From positions 1-33,641 of the forward strand of contig CAJOQX010000250.1 of NCBI GenBank assembly GCA_905236865.1: a DNA stretch of 33,641 bases, given 5' to 3'. The position numbers and the translations under genes were made by a program. Shown in pieces: positions 1 to 13,300 of the stretch (positions within the stretch are counted from its first letter, which is position 1; each line of letters opens with the position of its first letter). The notes under the pieces were generated by a model. That model did not search any database. It was not told the origin of the DNA and saw nothing but the letters and a program-made list of their open reading frames with translations. This DNA is from Candidatus Rifleibacteriota bacterium (lineage in GTDB: Bacteria > Muiribacteriota > Ozemobacteria > Ozemobacterales > Ozemobacteraceae).

Positions 1-210
1 AAGACCGCCTTTTATTTTAAAATACTCATTATCGCAATCTATTGTCATGGAATCAGCAGTGTAGGTTTGAATTTTAAGGCAGTCTGCTCCCGCTTTAGCC
101 GCTTGTCTTACTAATTCTAATGCATTATTTAAACTGCCTCCATGATTGGCACTCATTTCTGCAATAACATAAACCTCATTATTGTTAATCTTTTCATATA
201 AATGAAACAT
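1..210 (-). CDS. Pseudaminic acid synthase-like (NeuB/PseI family), N-terminal part
   Basis: This gene runs off the left edge; only the first 70 codons are present. It begins at the ATG at 210 behind a GGAGG ribosome site seven bases upstream. The readable stretch has VIAEMSANHGGS, a run of Ala/Lys helix residues, then KIQTYTADSMTIDCDNEYF, which is the hallmark start of the NeuB-type TIM-barrel synthases. The pairing of 'SANH' with 'TIDCDNEYF' is more like pseudaminic acid synthase (PseI) than N-acetylneuraminate synthase. The family condenses phosphoenolpyruvate with a deoxy-amino hexose to form a nonulosonic acid used on glycans or flagella. The family assignment is firm; the exact substrate cannot be settled from 70 residues. 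Confidence 0.85.
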   Translation of the reverse strand, partial: MFHLYEKINNNEVYVIAEMSANHGGSLNNALELVRQAAKAGADCLKIQTYTADSMTIDCDNEYFKIKGGL

Positions 211-240
211 TCTGATTCCTCCAAAAATTTTATCTTTGTT

Positions 241-270
241 ATTATAATATAACATTTGTGTTCAAAACAA
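241..270 (-). promoter_or_regulatory. Sigma70-type promoter of the PseI-like gene
   Basis: On the minus strand TTGTTT (270-265) and TATAAT (246-241) are separated by 18 bases. Transcription would start near 234, leaving a leader of about 24 nt that contains the GGAGG ribosome site. The -10 is a perfect match and the -35 is partial. Confidence 0.6.
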
Positions 271-450
271 TTATTAGCAATTACAATAAAAAGTAATAAA
301 AAACTACTATACAATTTCCTTGTTTTTTTTATATTTTTGATTAGGTTATAGAAATATAACAAAATAGGATACTTTTATGCATTTCTAAATGCAGTTATGT
401 CCTGTTAAACAATTGGTGTAGTTTATTAGAGCCTCTCGTTCTTGATGTTA

Positions 451-479
451 TTGTACAAAATAAAATGCCTTAGTATAGT
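451..479 (+). promoter_or_regulatory. Sigma70-type promoter of the DUF2993-like gene
   Basis: TTGTAC at 451-456 and TATAGT at 474-479 are separated by exactly 17 bases. This places the transcription start about 13 bases before the ATG at 499, with AAAGGGA between as a short ribosome site. The rest of the 211-498 gap is AT-rich; it also holds a GTTATA-GAAA-TATAAC hairpin near 344-360 with no assigned role. Confidence 0.6.
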
Positions 480-498
480 TATTTATTAAAGGGAAAAT

Positions 499-1269
499 AT
501 GAAAAGAGTTCTTAGAATATTTTTATTTGTTGCGATTTTATCAATATTATCTTCTATTGATTTATTTGCTAAACCTGTAGAAATAGAAGAAAATTATGTA
601 CCAGATGACGCTATTACAGCTATGATAGCTTCTAATCCTCAAATAATTGATGACAAATTAAAAGCAGCTATGCTTAAAGAACTTGAAGATCCAGGTTCTA
701 TAACTATAGACATTTCTCATATTTCCCCTAGTGATACAGCTTTGGGTAAGTTTAATAAAATTTATGTCTACGCCTATAGAAGTAAAATTGAAAACGTAGT
801 TATAGAAAGTGCAAAAATAGAATTTATTAATGTATGTTTAAATACAAAAAGGTTAATCGAAGAAGAAAAAATTAGACCTGTTAATAAATGTACTATAAAT
901 GTAGACATTATAGTTAAAGAAAATGATTTAAATACATTTTTGACAAATAAATCAAAAAAAATAAAGGTAGATAATCCTAAAGTTAGATTTGACAAAAACA
1001 ATATTGAACTTTCTGGCTCAACAAAATATGGTTTTGTTAAAGTAGAGTTTTGGGGAAAAGGTAATTTTGAAGTAAAAGACGAAAAAGAAATATGGTTTCA
1101 TGCGAGTAAATTGAAAGTTAATCGCGTTTCGATGCCAAGAAATTTCGTTGGAACTATAATAAAAAAGATTAATCCTTTAATGAATTTCGAAAAATTTTCT
1201 TTCAATGTCAATATCAAACAGATAAAAATAACTGATGGGCAACTACGCATAACAAGCTACGAAGACTAG
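499..1269 (+). CDS. Secreted DUF2993/LmeA-like protein
   Basis: A 256-residue protein with a clear signal peptide (MKRVLRIFLFVAILSILSSI, cleavage near LFA-KP). The mature part alternates beta-strands such as KIYVYAYRSKIENVVIESAKIEF, NVDIIVKENDLNTFL, VRFDKNNIELSGS and VKVEFWGKGNFEV. This matches the pattern of the DUF2993/LmeA family, in which tubular lipid-binding proteins repeat 'I..v.l.g..v..G.' strands. Some actinobacterial members act on envelope lipids. The call rests on the pattern of strands and the 'L..FL....i.v....v.f....i.l.g' signature, not on catalytic residues. The gene stands alone with its own promoter and converges on the giant gene. A specific biochemical role cannot be given. 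Confidence 0.55.
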   Translation: MKRVLRIFLFVAILSILSSIDLFAKPVEIEENYVPDDAITAMIASNPQIIDDKLKAAMLKELEDPGSITIDISHISPSDTALGKFNKIYVYAYRSKIENVVIESAKIEFINVCLNTKRLIEEEKIRPVNKCTINVDIIVKENDLNTFLTNKSKKIKVDNPKVRFDKNNIELSGSTKYGFVKVEFWGKGNFEVKDEKEIWFHASKLKVNRVSMPRNFVGTIIKKINPLMNFEKFSFNVNIKQIKITDGQLRITSYED

Positions 1270-1314
1270 TTGGCTTGTTGATCATTCAATAGGTTATTTT
1301 TGTAGTTAGTGTTT

Positions 1315-1351
1315 AATAAACAAAACGCTTTTAATAAGCGTTTTGTTTATT
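1315..1351. terminator. Bidirectional intrinsic terminator
   Basis: A perfect 16-bp inverted repeat (arms 1315-1330 and 1336-1351, loop TTAAT) has the core AAACGCTT/AAGCGTTT and a T-rich 3' side on each strand. It lies between two convergent genes and its right arm touches the stop codon of the giant gene at 1351, so it can end transcription from both sides. Confidence 0.9.
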
Positions 1352-4300
1352 TATTTTAATACGGCTATCTTTAAGGTTGATTTTACTTTTTTACCAGTTT
1401 CAGGATTTATTGCTTCAAGTTTAGCAATATAAGTGCCATTAGCAACTTTCTTCCCTTTTTTATTTCTTAAATCCCATCTAACTTCATAGTTTCCATCATT
1501 CTTGTCTAACACATCTGACTCATCAAAATCTGCAACTTTGTGACCTGCAACATCATAAATTTTAATTCTAATGTTGCAGTTTATTCCTGTGCTATTGGTT
1601 CTTATTCTTATAGTAACATTGTTTCTAGCTGGGTTTGGATATTGAATAATCTGTTTAAACTCAAAAGGAAGAACCAACACAAATCTCATATTGCCTGTTG
1701 ACGCAATATTTCCTGTTCTGTCTTTTGCTGTAATAGTAAGCTCATGATTACCATTAATCAATTCAGATAAAGGTTTGAATTTAAAACTACCATCAGTATC
1801 TAAACTTATTTTCTGATTAAAGTTATCTATTTTTGCTTCAATGGCATTAGTGTCAAGACCTGAACCATAATCTTTTATATTTCCTAAAAACTCTGGTCTA
1901 GCAGTTTCAAATTTTTTAGATAAATCCATTGAATCATCTAACTTGATTGACGGGGCAACATTATCACGCATAATAGCAAAGACTTTATTAGAAGTTATTC
2001 TTGCTTTGATTTTTTTATCAGTAGTGATATTAGCAGAAATAAAGTTCCATGAACCATTTTTCTGATAGAACAAACCAATTCCCGATGTTTGACTTGCTGT
2101 TTCTGGAACTTTCATCGAGGCTATTATCCCTTTGTTCACCTTTGATGAATTGATAGAGGCTTCATAAGCATCTGTAAGTGGAGTTAATTCTGAATTATTT
2201 GCTTCTTCTTCCTCTGTAGTAACAGCTGTTACACCTCTAATAGAAGCATATTCTTTTTGCAACTGAGTTTGTATTGTTCCTGTAGCCGTTTCATCTTTTA
2301 CAATAGGTCTTTGTAATATTTTTATTGTTGCTTCAGATTTTAAGCTTTTTTCATCTACAATTAAAGTGAAGTTGTCGTCTTTAGAAGAAAGTTTTAAATT
2401 AGTATTAGGTTTAGCTGTTGCAATAGCAAAACTTGCCGTATTGCTACCTTTATTCCTATTTAAATCTTCACCTTCAACCTTTAAAGTTCCAGATTGACCA
2501 TTTGATGCTTTGAGTGAAGCAGCTGCCATATATGCAAGATTGCTTGCGGTACTCTTTTGCATTGTCATTGTTATAGGAGAAGCATATCCATGAAGAATAG
2601 TAAGTGTTGGAACTTCTATCAATTCTTCATTAGATATAACTACAACAATAATATCATTTTCATTCCCTGCATTGGAGAATGCAGAAATTGTAAAACTCGG
2701 CGGAGTAACGTCACGTCCTTGGAAAGAAATACCAGCAACAGAAGTTCCACAGCCTATATTGCCAAGTTCATCTGTTACTCCAGGAGCTTTGATAGTATAA
2801 TAGGCATTTTCAATAAATGTATATGAAGCACATAGCATTACACTTGAATTATCAGATTGTAGAATAGCAGAAACGATTGGAATAATGTTTCCTGAAGCAT
2901 CTTGAACTATATAAGAAGATGGGGTTTGTGCAGATGTTTGTTCTAACTGCTGGTCAAATAATACAAGAACTTCATTTTGAGAATTTACATTTTCAAAACT
3001 AGTTCCAGTTATTGCAGGACCTCTTACATCGGCATACAAAATAGCAGTATTTGAAGTTATGGTCGAACCATAAATATTAGATAAGCTACTAGTTATCGTG
3101 AATGTATAAGAAGCTCCATCGTCCATATTTTTAGCTATAAAGGCAAGAGCTCTATCGTCTTCTATATGGATGTCACTCAATTCAATAGCTGGTTCGCAAA
3201 CAATAGGTGTCAAACCCAAAGAAGAAGGTTCTATACTATGATTAAGCCATATTTTAACAGTAGTTGATGCAGTTTGAACAGCTGGCGGCATAACTCTGAA
3301 TGGTGAAGTTACAGCCGTTGTACTAGCAATATTTTCAGAAGCATTTCCACAAATGTCTGCTACTCTAAATGTATAAACTCCATCTGCCGCTGTTTCATTA
3401 TTGGCGTTTTGTCCATTCCAATATGCTTCTAGAGTTCCACCATTATCATTTAATCCTAAACGGTTAATTCTTGTTCCGCCAATATTATAAATATCAAGAT
3501 AATAAGCACCTGTAGCAGTTAAAGGTTCTGTGGTGTCTAATGCTATAGTTAGTGGATGGGCTTCACTTGGAGCACAGTAAGTAGTTACATTAATTCCGTT
3601 GATTTTTAAAGTATATGAAGTAATTTCAGGACTTAGTGTGTCTATAATCAACTTATATAAATCTTCTGTATCTGATGCGGCAGTATTACCAGCCTGATCT
3701 ACAAGGCCTAAATAATAAACACCATCAGGCATTAAATCATCTGGATTGCCAGTGTCCCTACTATATTTACCTCTAAATGAAGTTTTCCAAGAATTACCAC
3801 TGATTGAAGTAAGAGGATAAGTGTCTGTAGATACTTCGCTTCTTACTCTTAATCTAGGATTCATATCAATAAGGTTTTTGAAAGTTACTTCAAAATTAGT
3901 ATGTCTATACGGATTCAAATAAACTACTTCAGAAGCCGTGAAATTAACACCGCCATTAATCAGCATTGATGTGTATGTTGGAATTTCACAATCAACCAAC
4001 CATTCATAACTCTTATAAGAATAATCACCGTTTATATCTGACAATCTTATTAAATAATTTGCAGAAGTAGCAACTGTAGGTTCAGTTAATGCATCCCAAG
4101 TGAATGTTGCCATTAAGTTTTCATCAATAGTTAATGGATAAGAAGCAACAAAAACTTCTTGCGGTAACTGGTCAACTGTTATTTTTTTCAAGAAATTCAA
4201 GTAAATTGTTGTAGTCGCTCCATCTGGTTCTTCTGCTAGTATAATACTCATTGTAGCAGCGTTAGGTTCAACATTAAAACTAAATACTTCATTGTAATGA

Positions 4301-7300
4301 TATTCTTCACCACTTTCTAATGTTGCACTTGCTGTAGTTTGCTGATAAGAAAAAGTATTAATTGAACTAATCTGAGGACCGCCAGATTTAACCAATATTT
4401 CACCAAAATCTGTTTCATTTCTATTTCCAGTAAGGTCTGTTCCTATAATATGGTATACGTAAGGCCCTTGGGGAATTAGGTTTTCTACTGCAACAGCCGT
4501 TTCAAATATTGCTGTATCGCTAGCTATAGTCGTTGTTGTTATATCTACAAGTCTACAAACAATTTTGTAAGAATCAGTTGCTAGTTCGAGATACTGATAA
4601 CCTTTATCAAACAATGTTTCGTCAAATTGAATGGTAAATGTCGCCATTCCAGCTTCACCAGAACTCAAATATATTTCATCTGACAAGGTGGCAACTAATA
4701 TGTTTGGTATAGTTTTGTCTATAATAAGTGTTGCACTAGCTTCAATAGCATTATCAGAAGATAAAACACTTAAATTTCCAGCCAAATCCACAGCTTCAAT
4801 ACAATAAGTTCCTTCAGGCAAATCTTCATTTAAATCATTGATTAAAACTCCATTATAAGAGTATTTATAATCACTAGATTTATCCATATCATAAGTTCTA
4901 GTCGCAATTACATCGCCTGTAGAACTAGCTATTCCAAAAGCGATTAGTCTTATTGAATCACTTGCAGTTAGATTAACATTAGCGGTTAAGCTTCCTGTTA
5001 AATCTGGATTATAGTAATATATTAATTCTGTTGAAGCACTAGAAATATCTGTCAATGTAAAACTAGATACTTTTGGAGAAACACTATCGTAAATCAAAAC
5101 AAAATTATTTGTATCTGTAGCTGTATTGTTTACAGCATCGGTAATCTTAACTGTAAATGTTCCAGAATATTCGTTTGGAGCAGCTATGGCAGCTGAAATA
5201 TCTCCAAAGAAATCAGAATCTACAGTTAATTCTGATATTCCGTCAATCACAGTAGTTATAGTTTGAGTTGCTATCTGTGTTTCAGTTCCATCAAACAATT
5301 TCAATATGTGATTTAAAGCATAAGGACCTTTATTATACTGAATTGTCATTGTTGCTACATTAGGTATAACTCTTAAACTTAAAGGAATATTTTCTAGACT
5401 ATTATCGTTAATTAAGCTTTGCTGACTTGTTAATTTAACTTCAAATTCAGGACTCTTAGAAATAACTTCAACATTTCCATAAGTTGCTGTAGCTATAAAA
5501 TTACCAGCTAAGTCTCTTGCTCCACTAACTATGATACTTGCAGTTCCAACAGGGAAATCAGTGGTATCAAATACGCCATTAGTTATGAAATAACACTTTT
5601 GATAGCCATCCCAAGTATCGAATGTTAGAGTTGCTACTTCTCCTGTATCTGTTGCCAAAAGCACTATCGGTGTAGCAGTGTTTATATTCATTATTTCATT
5701 AAATTCTACTAAAATCCTAGCATCTTTGCCTATTGTTGTTAATACGTTATCTATTTCATCTACAGCTTGAGCTGAACTTACCAAAGGTTCAACGTTATCA
5801 ACCATAAGTGTTATGGAAGCTGCTGTATTGATGTTGCCTGCCAAATCTGAAATATTAATAGTATTAGTTCCATTATTTAAATCGTTACCAAAGCTAATAA
5901 TAAAACTGCTAGTAGCTGGTATAAGGTAAGTGCTGGTTGCTGTCGAAGAAGCTATCAATACTAAATCTGTAGTTTCATCTGTAGTTATACTGAATGTGGC
6001 TGGAATAGACGGACTGTAGTATTTTATTCCATCATAGATTTGTCCAATTTCTCCATCATCGAAATCTATTGATGTGATTTCTGGAACAGTTGTATCTGTG
6101 CTGAAAGTCCATGAAAGATAACCATCTTCTGAACCATAATTACCCAAAGTATCTATAATATTGAAATGGTAAGTGTTATTACCAGCTGGTATATCTCCAG
6201 CATTCCAAGTTACATAACCAGGATTACCTACTGTTACAGCAAAAGTTGCTATATTTTCATCATTTGAATCGTAAACTAATAGTTGATGAGGCGTATTGAA
6301 AGGTCCGCTAACATAATCTAGTTTAATAGTTACTGAAGCGGCATCTCCTGTATTGTATTTCGTTGGATTGAAATCTCTGTTTTCAAGGACATCAACACCG
6401 CTAATATCTGGCTGTAAAGTAAGTATTGTAAAATCAATTACTCCAGGACCTTCAGGATGTATATATGTAGTACAAGTTGCTGGAGTTTCCCAAATTTCGT
6501 TTCCTGCTAAGTCTCTTGCATAGCTTACATAATACCTATAAATACCTACTGGGAATGTTGAAACAATATTTACAGAGTTCGTAAACGAAGCTGTCATTCT
6601 ATCTTCGTTCCAACCCATAAATTTCATATCGATGGTAACATTTCTTGTTGAAGTTGCAAGAATAAGCATAGCATCTCTTGTTGTATCCATTAGTTCATTA
6701 AACTTAACAGAGAAAGTTGCCATTCCTATTTTTGTATTGCCAGTCAAATCATCAGGACCTGGTATAATTGATTCAACTGTTGGTTGGGTATTGTCTACAA
6801 CCAAAGTTAAAGGTTCTGCTAGTATATGTAAGTTACCTGCATCGTCTGCAACATAAATTTTATATGTATTTTCTTTTAAACTAGTTCCAAATATACAACG
6901 ATAAACGTTATCATAAACATAATCATTATTTACCGTCATAGTAGCAACATCTGTAGATGAAGCTATTAAAAGATTTAACGGATTGTTGATTGTTCCATTT
7001 AAGTTACCAACAAAAACCATATCGCTATATACTGTTGTGTAATAATATATTCCTTGACTTAATGTTGCTACACCATAAAGAGTCATATCATTAACTTCAG
7101 GAGCTGTAGCAAAATAATTTATTCTTCCGATCTCTCCAGTTAAATTTTCTGCATTATCAATTATTTTAACCTTTATATAAGTATTTGTTGTAGGCACATA
7201 ACTGAAATCTCCAACGTTAAATGTTGCAGTAGCATTTACTCCGTTATGAACAATAGGAGCACTACCTATTTGTTCATCAGCCGAATTATAAAAACATAGT

Positions 7301-10300
7301 GTATGAGGAAGATTTTCTATGTTAGTGTTTAAATATTTAAATGTTATTTTAGTATAATCAGGTGAGGCTTCAAAATTAAGAGGTTTATCTACTACAACAG
7401 TATTGTTGTCTATATTTTTCCTTATAGTATTAAGATGCATTGAACCACTAACTATTTTTGGAGCTTTTGATAATAAAAGCACTTCTGTATTTGAAGTAAC
7501 ATAAGGATTACCCGCCAAGTCTTGACCGCCAGATAATATATAAGTCCAAGTTCCATTCATTGTTTCTGTCGTAATAGCTTGATTATTGGTAAACACAGCT
7601 TTGGTATTATTGTTTTCCCAACGGTTTAAGGTTAGACTTATAACAGTTGAGCCTGTAGCCAGAGTAAGACTAGGAACAAAATTAGTATCCATTTCTTCAG
7701 AGTATTCAACTTCAAATTTATCTTTTCCAACAGGTGTATTTCCTAATAGTATTGGTGTAACTGTTGCCAATGGTGCAACATTATCTATAATAAATGCTGC
7801 TGAAGCAGTAGCGAAACCTGTTTCATTAGTCGAGCTACGCATATTTCTATCATAAACATAAGATGCAATTAACACTGGATTTTCATACTCAAAAATATCT
7901 TTTAATCCATAAATTCTTAGTTCAGCTGGAACTCCGTCTACATCTTTAGTAAATTCTTCTGAAGTTTTGAATGTTACTATGGTTCGTTCAACATTTCTTA
8001 CTAATCTTGTGCTCCAGCTGTAAACTGTAGCTGAAGCAATTCTGTCACCAGTGGATATTTCAAAAATACCAGCTGTTGGAGAACTGATAGTAGAAAATGG
8101 TACCGTTATTTCATCAGCTTTTTCTTTGTTTAGTTCAAAATCGAAAGTAAAATTACCTACACTATCTTTTGTAGGTGGCATATCTGATACCGATACGGCA
8201 ATTAGAGTTGCATTTTCTGTTGGAACTGATTCTACTATTTCAACTGTTCCAGGATTATTTGGTTTATATTGAGTATTGGTATTACCCCATAAATCGAAGA
8301 AAGATCCAGCATTTACTTTAAGTGCCCAATTTATAGTTGAAGCAGTATTGTAGTAATCTAGTATCTTTTCTATATCACTCTCTGTTAAAACTATTCTTAC
8401 TGTAGAACTTGCATAGTCGTTTAATTCAGCGGTAATCGAAGCACATTCTAAACTTATAGTTTGATTATTTTCCAAATTGAACAAAGTTATATTATTAAGA
8501 TGATAACTAGCACCATTTTTATTTGTAGGTGTAGGCATCTTCATTAATGGGTCTGTTTCATTGACTGTTTCAAATTCATCAGAAAACAACAAAACTCTGT
8601 CTGTAAAATAAAGCGTTAAAGTAGATGCCGAAAGATTTATTATTGGTTGAGGATCAGAATAAATATTTAATGCAGGTAAAGGATTTACTTCTCTATTGTC
8701 AGAGATTATTATAGGTGAAGAAATCGTGTATAATTCCAACTCTTTATCATAAATATTCTTTATCATTCTATTGGCTGAGGATTTTTGAGCAAATTTAAGA
8801 GTTCTCCTTAAATTATTCGTAAGTTTTGTTGCTATCCAATCTCGTCCATTATCGCCCAGTGTAATTCTTAAATCTTTTCCATCTATCCATTGACAGGTAT
8901 CTTCTTTTTGAATTACATACCAAGAATCATAAGTTACATCATTAAATTCTGTTCTTCCAGCAGGTATATCAATAAAAATTACAGCATCAGAAGCAACTAA
9001 AGTATCTGGATCCATTTCAGCCGAGAACTTAATGTCAAAATAAATTTTGTTCGGCCAATCACGAGTCATAGCAAAATTAAGTATTGTTGGAGTTTCACGA
9101 CTACTATAATCTGTAATTGTTATAGGATAAGCAGCATAAGAAGCAATCCAGTTTTCATAAAGGTCTTTTGCGGCAGCTATATCAGAATCTCTTTTTACTT
9201 CAAGATATATGGGAGCCGATGCCCAGTTTGCAACTTCTTTTTTACCTTTTGTAGATAATTCTATTTCTACTTCTTCAAAATATTCTGTCCAACTTTCAAC
9301 CAATTCTGAAGTTTCAGATAAATTTAACTTTGCATTTGCCCCAATAGGAACAGAAGCACTTCCTAAAAGTGTCCACTGGTATTTTGCTATATCTTTTACT
9401 GTTTCAGAGAAAACAACTACTAGCTTTTCACCATTATAAGTAACATTTGTTATTTCTGGTATTTTGGTGTCTATTTCTAGGGATGCTGATTCTCCACAAG
9501 GATAACCTGCTTCATCATAAATTGTTATTGGTATCGGAACATTTAAATAATCTACTTTGGTAAAAGATGCTATATCTATTCCTGTGCCAGTATTATTTGC
9601 TATTGAATTTGTTATAGAAGCAAGATAATATTTTGAATCCCAACCTATATTACTAAAATCTAATGAAGCAGTTGCTATTATTGCTCCATCTGCCAATGTA
9701 GCACTTGCTACTAATACATCCCAAGTTGCTCTATTAGTTCCAGAAGCAACATTAAATATACCAACTGCTTCTATATCAGGTAATATAGTTAATGAATAGC
9801 TAGCTATTGTTGGATATATATTTTTCACAGCAAAACTAGTTACACCTGCTGTTGGCGTTGCTATATTGCCAGCGTCATCAGATGCACTTATAATATAAGC
9901 CAAATTTTCTTTGTTAATTCTGCCCCATTTTGCCCCATTTTCAACAACATTTGATGACTTTATAACTATATCTTTTTCTAGTCTTTTCGTTGTTCTGTTA
10001 TAAGTCATTTCATAAGTCAGAGTAGCTACGTCTGGGTCTATACCTAACTCTATAGTTGCTGTTGCATCCAATGCAGCCGACATACTTGCATAGACAGTTA
10101 TAGTATCACCTATTCTTACTATATTCTCATTTTTAGGAGAAGATAAATCAGGATTTCTTTCTTTAATTTCTATTCCACATAAAGTCTCATTAATAATAGG
10201 AACTTCGCAGTCTACTGTTCTTACCGCTTGAGTATATACTGTTGCTATATTTCCATTAGAATCTCTGATTGTAGCAGGAAATTTATAATCTTCAAACTCT

Positions 10301-13300
10301 TCAGACGTTTGTGCTGTATAAGCTGTATAAGAATATTTCCAGCTTCCACCAAGGTCTGTTTCTGTTGGAACTTGTTTTTTATCCCCTCCGATTGCACTAA
10401 GATCGAATGTTACTGTTAGTTGTTCAGCAGAAGTTAATTCTATAGTAACAGGTTCAGTATAATTTTCTGTGTAATTTAATCTTTGGTTTAAAGTAATGTT
10501 GTCTGCTGTTGCAAGGAACGATTGAGGTTCGGGTGGCTTATTATCTATTTTTATTTGTCTTGTATAACTAGTTATTGAGTTGTCTTTACCATCGTAAATT
10601 GTTACTGCCCATGACGCATTAATATTGTTAAACGTACCTGTACCAATAGTCGCATTATAAGAATATACTCCTGTAGATTCTTTTTCTAATGTGACTAATC
10701 CTAGTTCTGGATTTAGCGTTGTTAAGTCTATTGTTGGAGCAACATCATCGTTTTGAGATACGTAAGCTTTGAAAGAAACGGTATCTCCTATAATTAACGG
10801 ATCTCTTCCACTTGTTCCAACAACCAAAGAACTTAAAACTGGTGGATTAAAGTCTACTTGTGGAACAGAATAACTTTCTATTCTGGTTCTATTACCAGAT
10901 TTATCATACATTGTGAAAATAAATTGATATAAGCTTTTTTCCGCCAAACCAGGTGAAGAGGTTGCTACTATAGTTGTTGTATAATTGGTTGCACTTTTTG
11001 TAAGATTTATTAAATTAGATATGGTAGGAAGCGATAATTTATTTAAATTTGAATCCAAATATTGCATTGAGCCATCTTTTAGTTTTGGTAAATAAGTTAC
11101 ATCAAGTGTAGCTGTTGCCGAGTCTTCATTATTTGTTTCTCTAGTATATGGCAAAGTAAAAGTTATTGTTTTCTTTATATTTGCATATTCTGGATATTTA
11201 TCATCTGTATCTGTATGATTTTGTAGAGTTATCTCTGGCATATCAGGATCTGGTGGGTTTTGGTCTAAGTTTGGAAAAGAAAAATAGATATTAGATATTG
11301 TATCAGTTCCTGAATTAACAGCTTTATTACCAGCATTATCCATAATTGTTACATAGAAATTTGCACCATTATTTATTGAACCAGTAGCTATTTCAAATGA
11401 GTAATTAAATTCATCTATTCCGTCATTTGACATTTCCATTACGCCATAGTTACCAAGAGCAGAAAGATCTATTCTTGCATAAACCTCGTCTTCTAAATTA
11501 TTCACTTTTACTTTAGTTGTTATGCTATCACCAATAATAATATATGGTGGGTTCTGCTGTACTGGTATTGTATTACTTTTAGAAATATATTCTGGTGGTT
11601 CATTATCTACAAGCATATTAGCTGTTGATTCTGCTTTGTTGCCGTTAATGTCTTTTGCTACCAATACAAAATCAAAAAAGTCATCGTAATGGTATTTCTG
11701 TACAGTATGCTTATATGTCCAGTTATTTTCTGAAGTTCTAGTTAAATAATGAACCCCTGTGTTATCCATTCTGCTTAAATCTACAGATACAGCATTGCTG
11801 GTAGCGTTTGCCCCCGAAATTACAGCATCAATAGATATTCTATCTTTGTGAATAATAGTACCTGCCATACCAGTATTACCTGTTACAGTAAAACTTTGTA
11901 TTACTGGTGGAACATTATCTATTAGAATTGCTGGAGTTGTATAACGGTCTATGACGGTTTCATATTGGTCTTTTGCTGTTATTTTAAAGTTTACATACCG
12001 ACCATCTATTTGAGTAGTTATACCTGCCGTATAAGTTCCAATATATTTATTTCCAGAGCCGCTGTAAATCAAAGGGAAATCGACAGGTCCGCCTATTTCT
12101 GCTAAATCTACCGAAACTGTAGTTAAATCTGTTTTTCCAGTTATTACTTCTGTCTCAAAATAAAGTAGAGAAGTTGAAGTTGCTACACTAGCTTTTTTTA
12201 AGTGTTCTGAATATATCTCTATCTTTGCATTTTTATGTTCAAATTCGCTTAAATCTATTATGTCTGCATATATTACATCTGTTGATGCAGTATTACCAAC
12301 ATCATCTTTTGCTGTAAAAGTAAAAGACATATTGTTATAATAAACAGAATTATTCTTTGGTAGTACAAATGTTTTGCTAAAATTATTTCCACCTTGATAA
12401 TCTAGTGTCAATGGGAAAGAAAGACCTTTGTTTTTTAACTCGGTACAATTAACTGTTACAGTATCATTGTCGTAATTGGTAATGGTGCACGAAAAACTCA
12501 ATATATTATTAGGCCTTGCTACAGGATTTCCAGAGGTATTTGTTACTGTTGCATTTTGTATTGTTGGTGATCTAGAATCTACATTTAAAACTAAAGTATT
12601 GTCAGCCCCTTGATAATTAGTTCTTAAACCAGCTATACTTACCATAGTTATATTACATGGGAAAGCACCTTCCAAATTAATAGGAACACTATCTATCGTA
12701 TATGTGAAAGTAGTGCCTGATTTTGTCATTGCCACATTGTTTATATTTAAATTAGGAATATTTAATGTAATAGTTTCAACATTAGCTCCATTTGTCTGTT
12801 GGGTTAATACAATTTTTTGTCCACTTTTTATTTGCTGACCACCATAAGTTGAACCTGCAACAGTTGCTGTCATCATTCCATTTCTTGTCGGATTAACATT
12901 GTCAATATAAAAAGAAGTAGCTCTAGATAAAGAGCTTGTATTATTATCGCCGTCTGTAACAGTAAACCAACAAGTTGCTGTTGAATAAGCTAAAGTACCT
13001 TGTTGTATTTGTATATTTCCATTTGCTGTTACAAGACTACCTGTTTTATTTGCTACTAAATTTGCAGGTCCATTCATAGCACCTGGAATAAAAGCTGTAA
13101 CAGCAACTTGATTGTTGTTTGCCGTAGTATTACTATTAAATTGAACTGATATAGTTACTTGAGTCCCTACTGTAGGAACAGTAACAGGCGTTATAAAACC
13201 ACAATTATTTATACCAGATATCGTCCCAAATACTGCCCCACTCATCAACAAAACAAAAAATATAGATAAAAGCAGAAGCCTTGTTTTTCTAAAAAATACA

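Noticed and set aside
153-362. Minus-strand 69-codon ORF across the PseI start region
   Set aside because: It overlaps the PseI-like start in another frame, has no ribosome site and spans the predicted promoter; its composition is that of AT-rich non-coding DNA.
2557-10419. Several plus-strand ORFs of 60-90 codons inside the giant gene
   Set aside because: They are antisense shadows of a continuous, domain-rich coding frame and show no independent start signals or recognisable domains.
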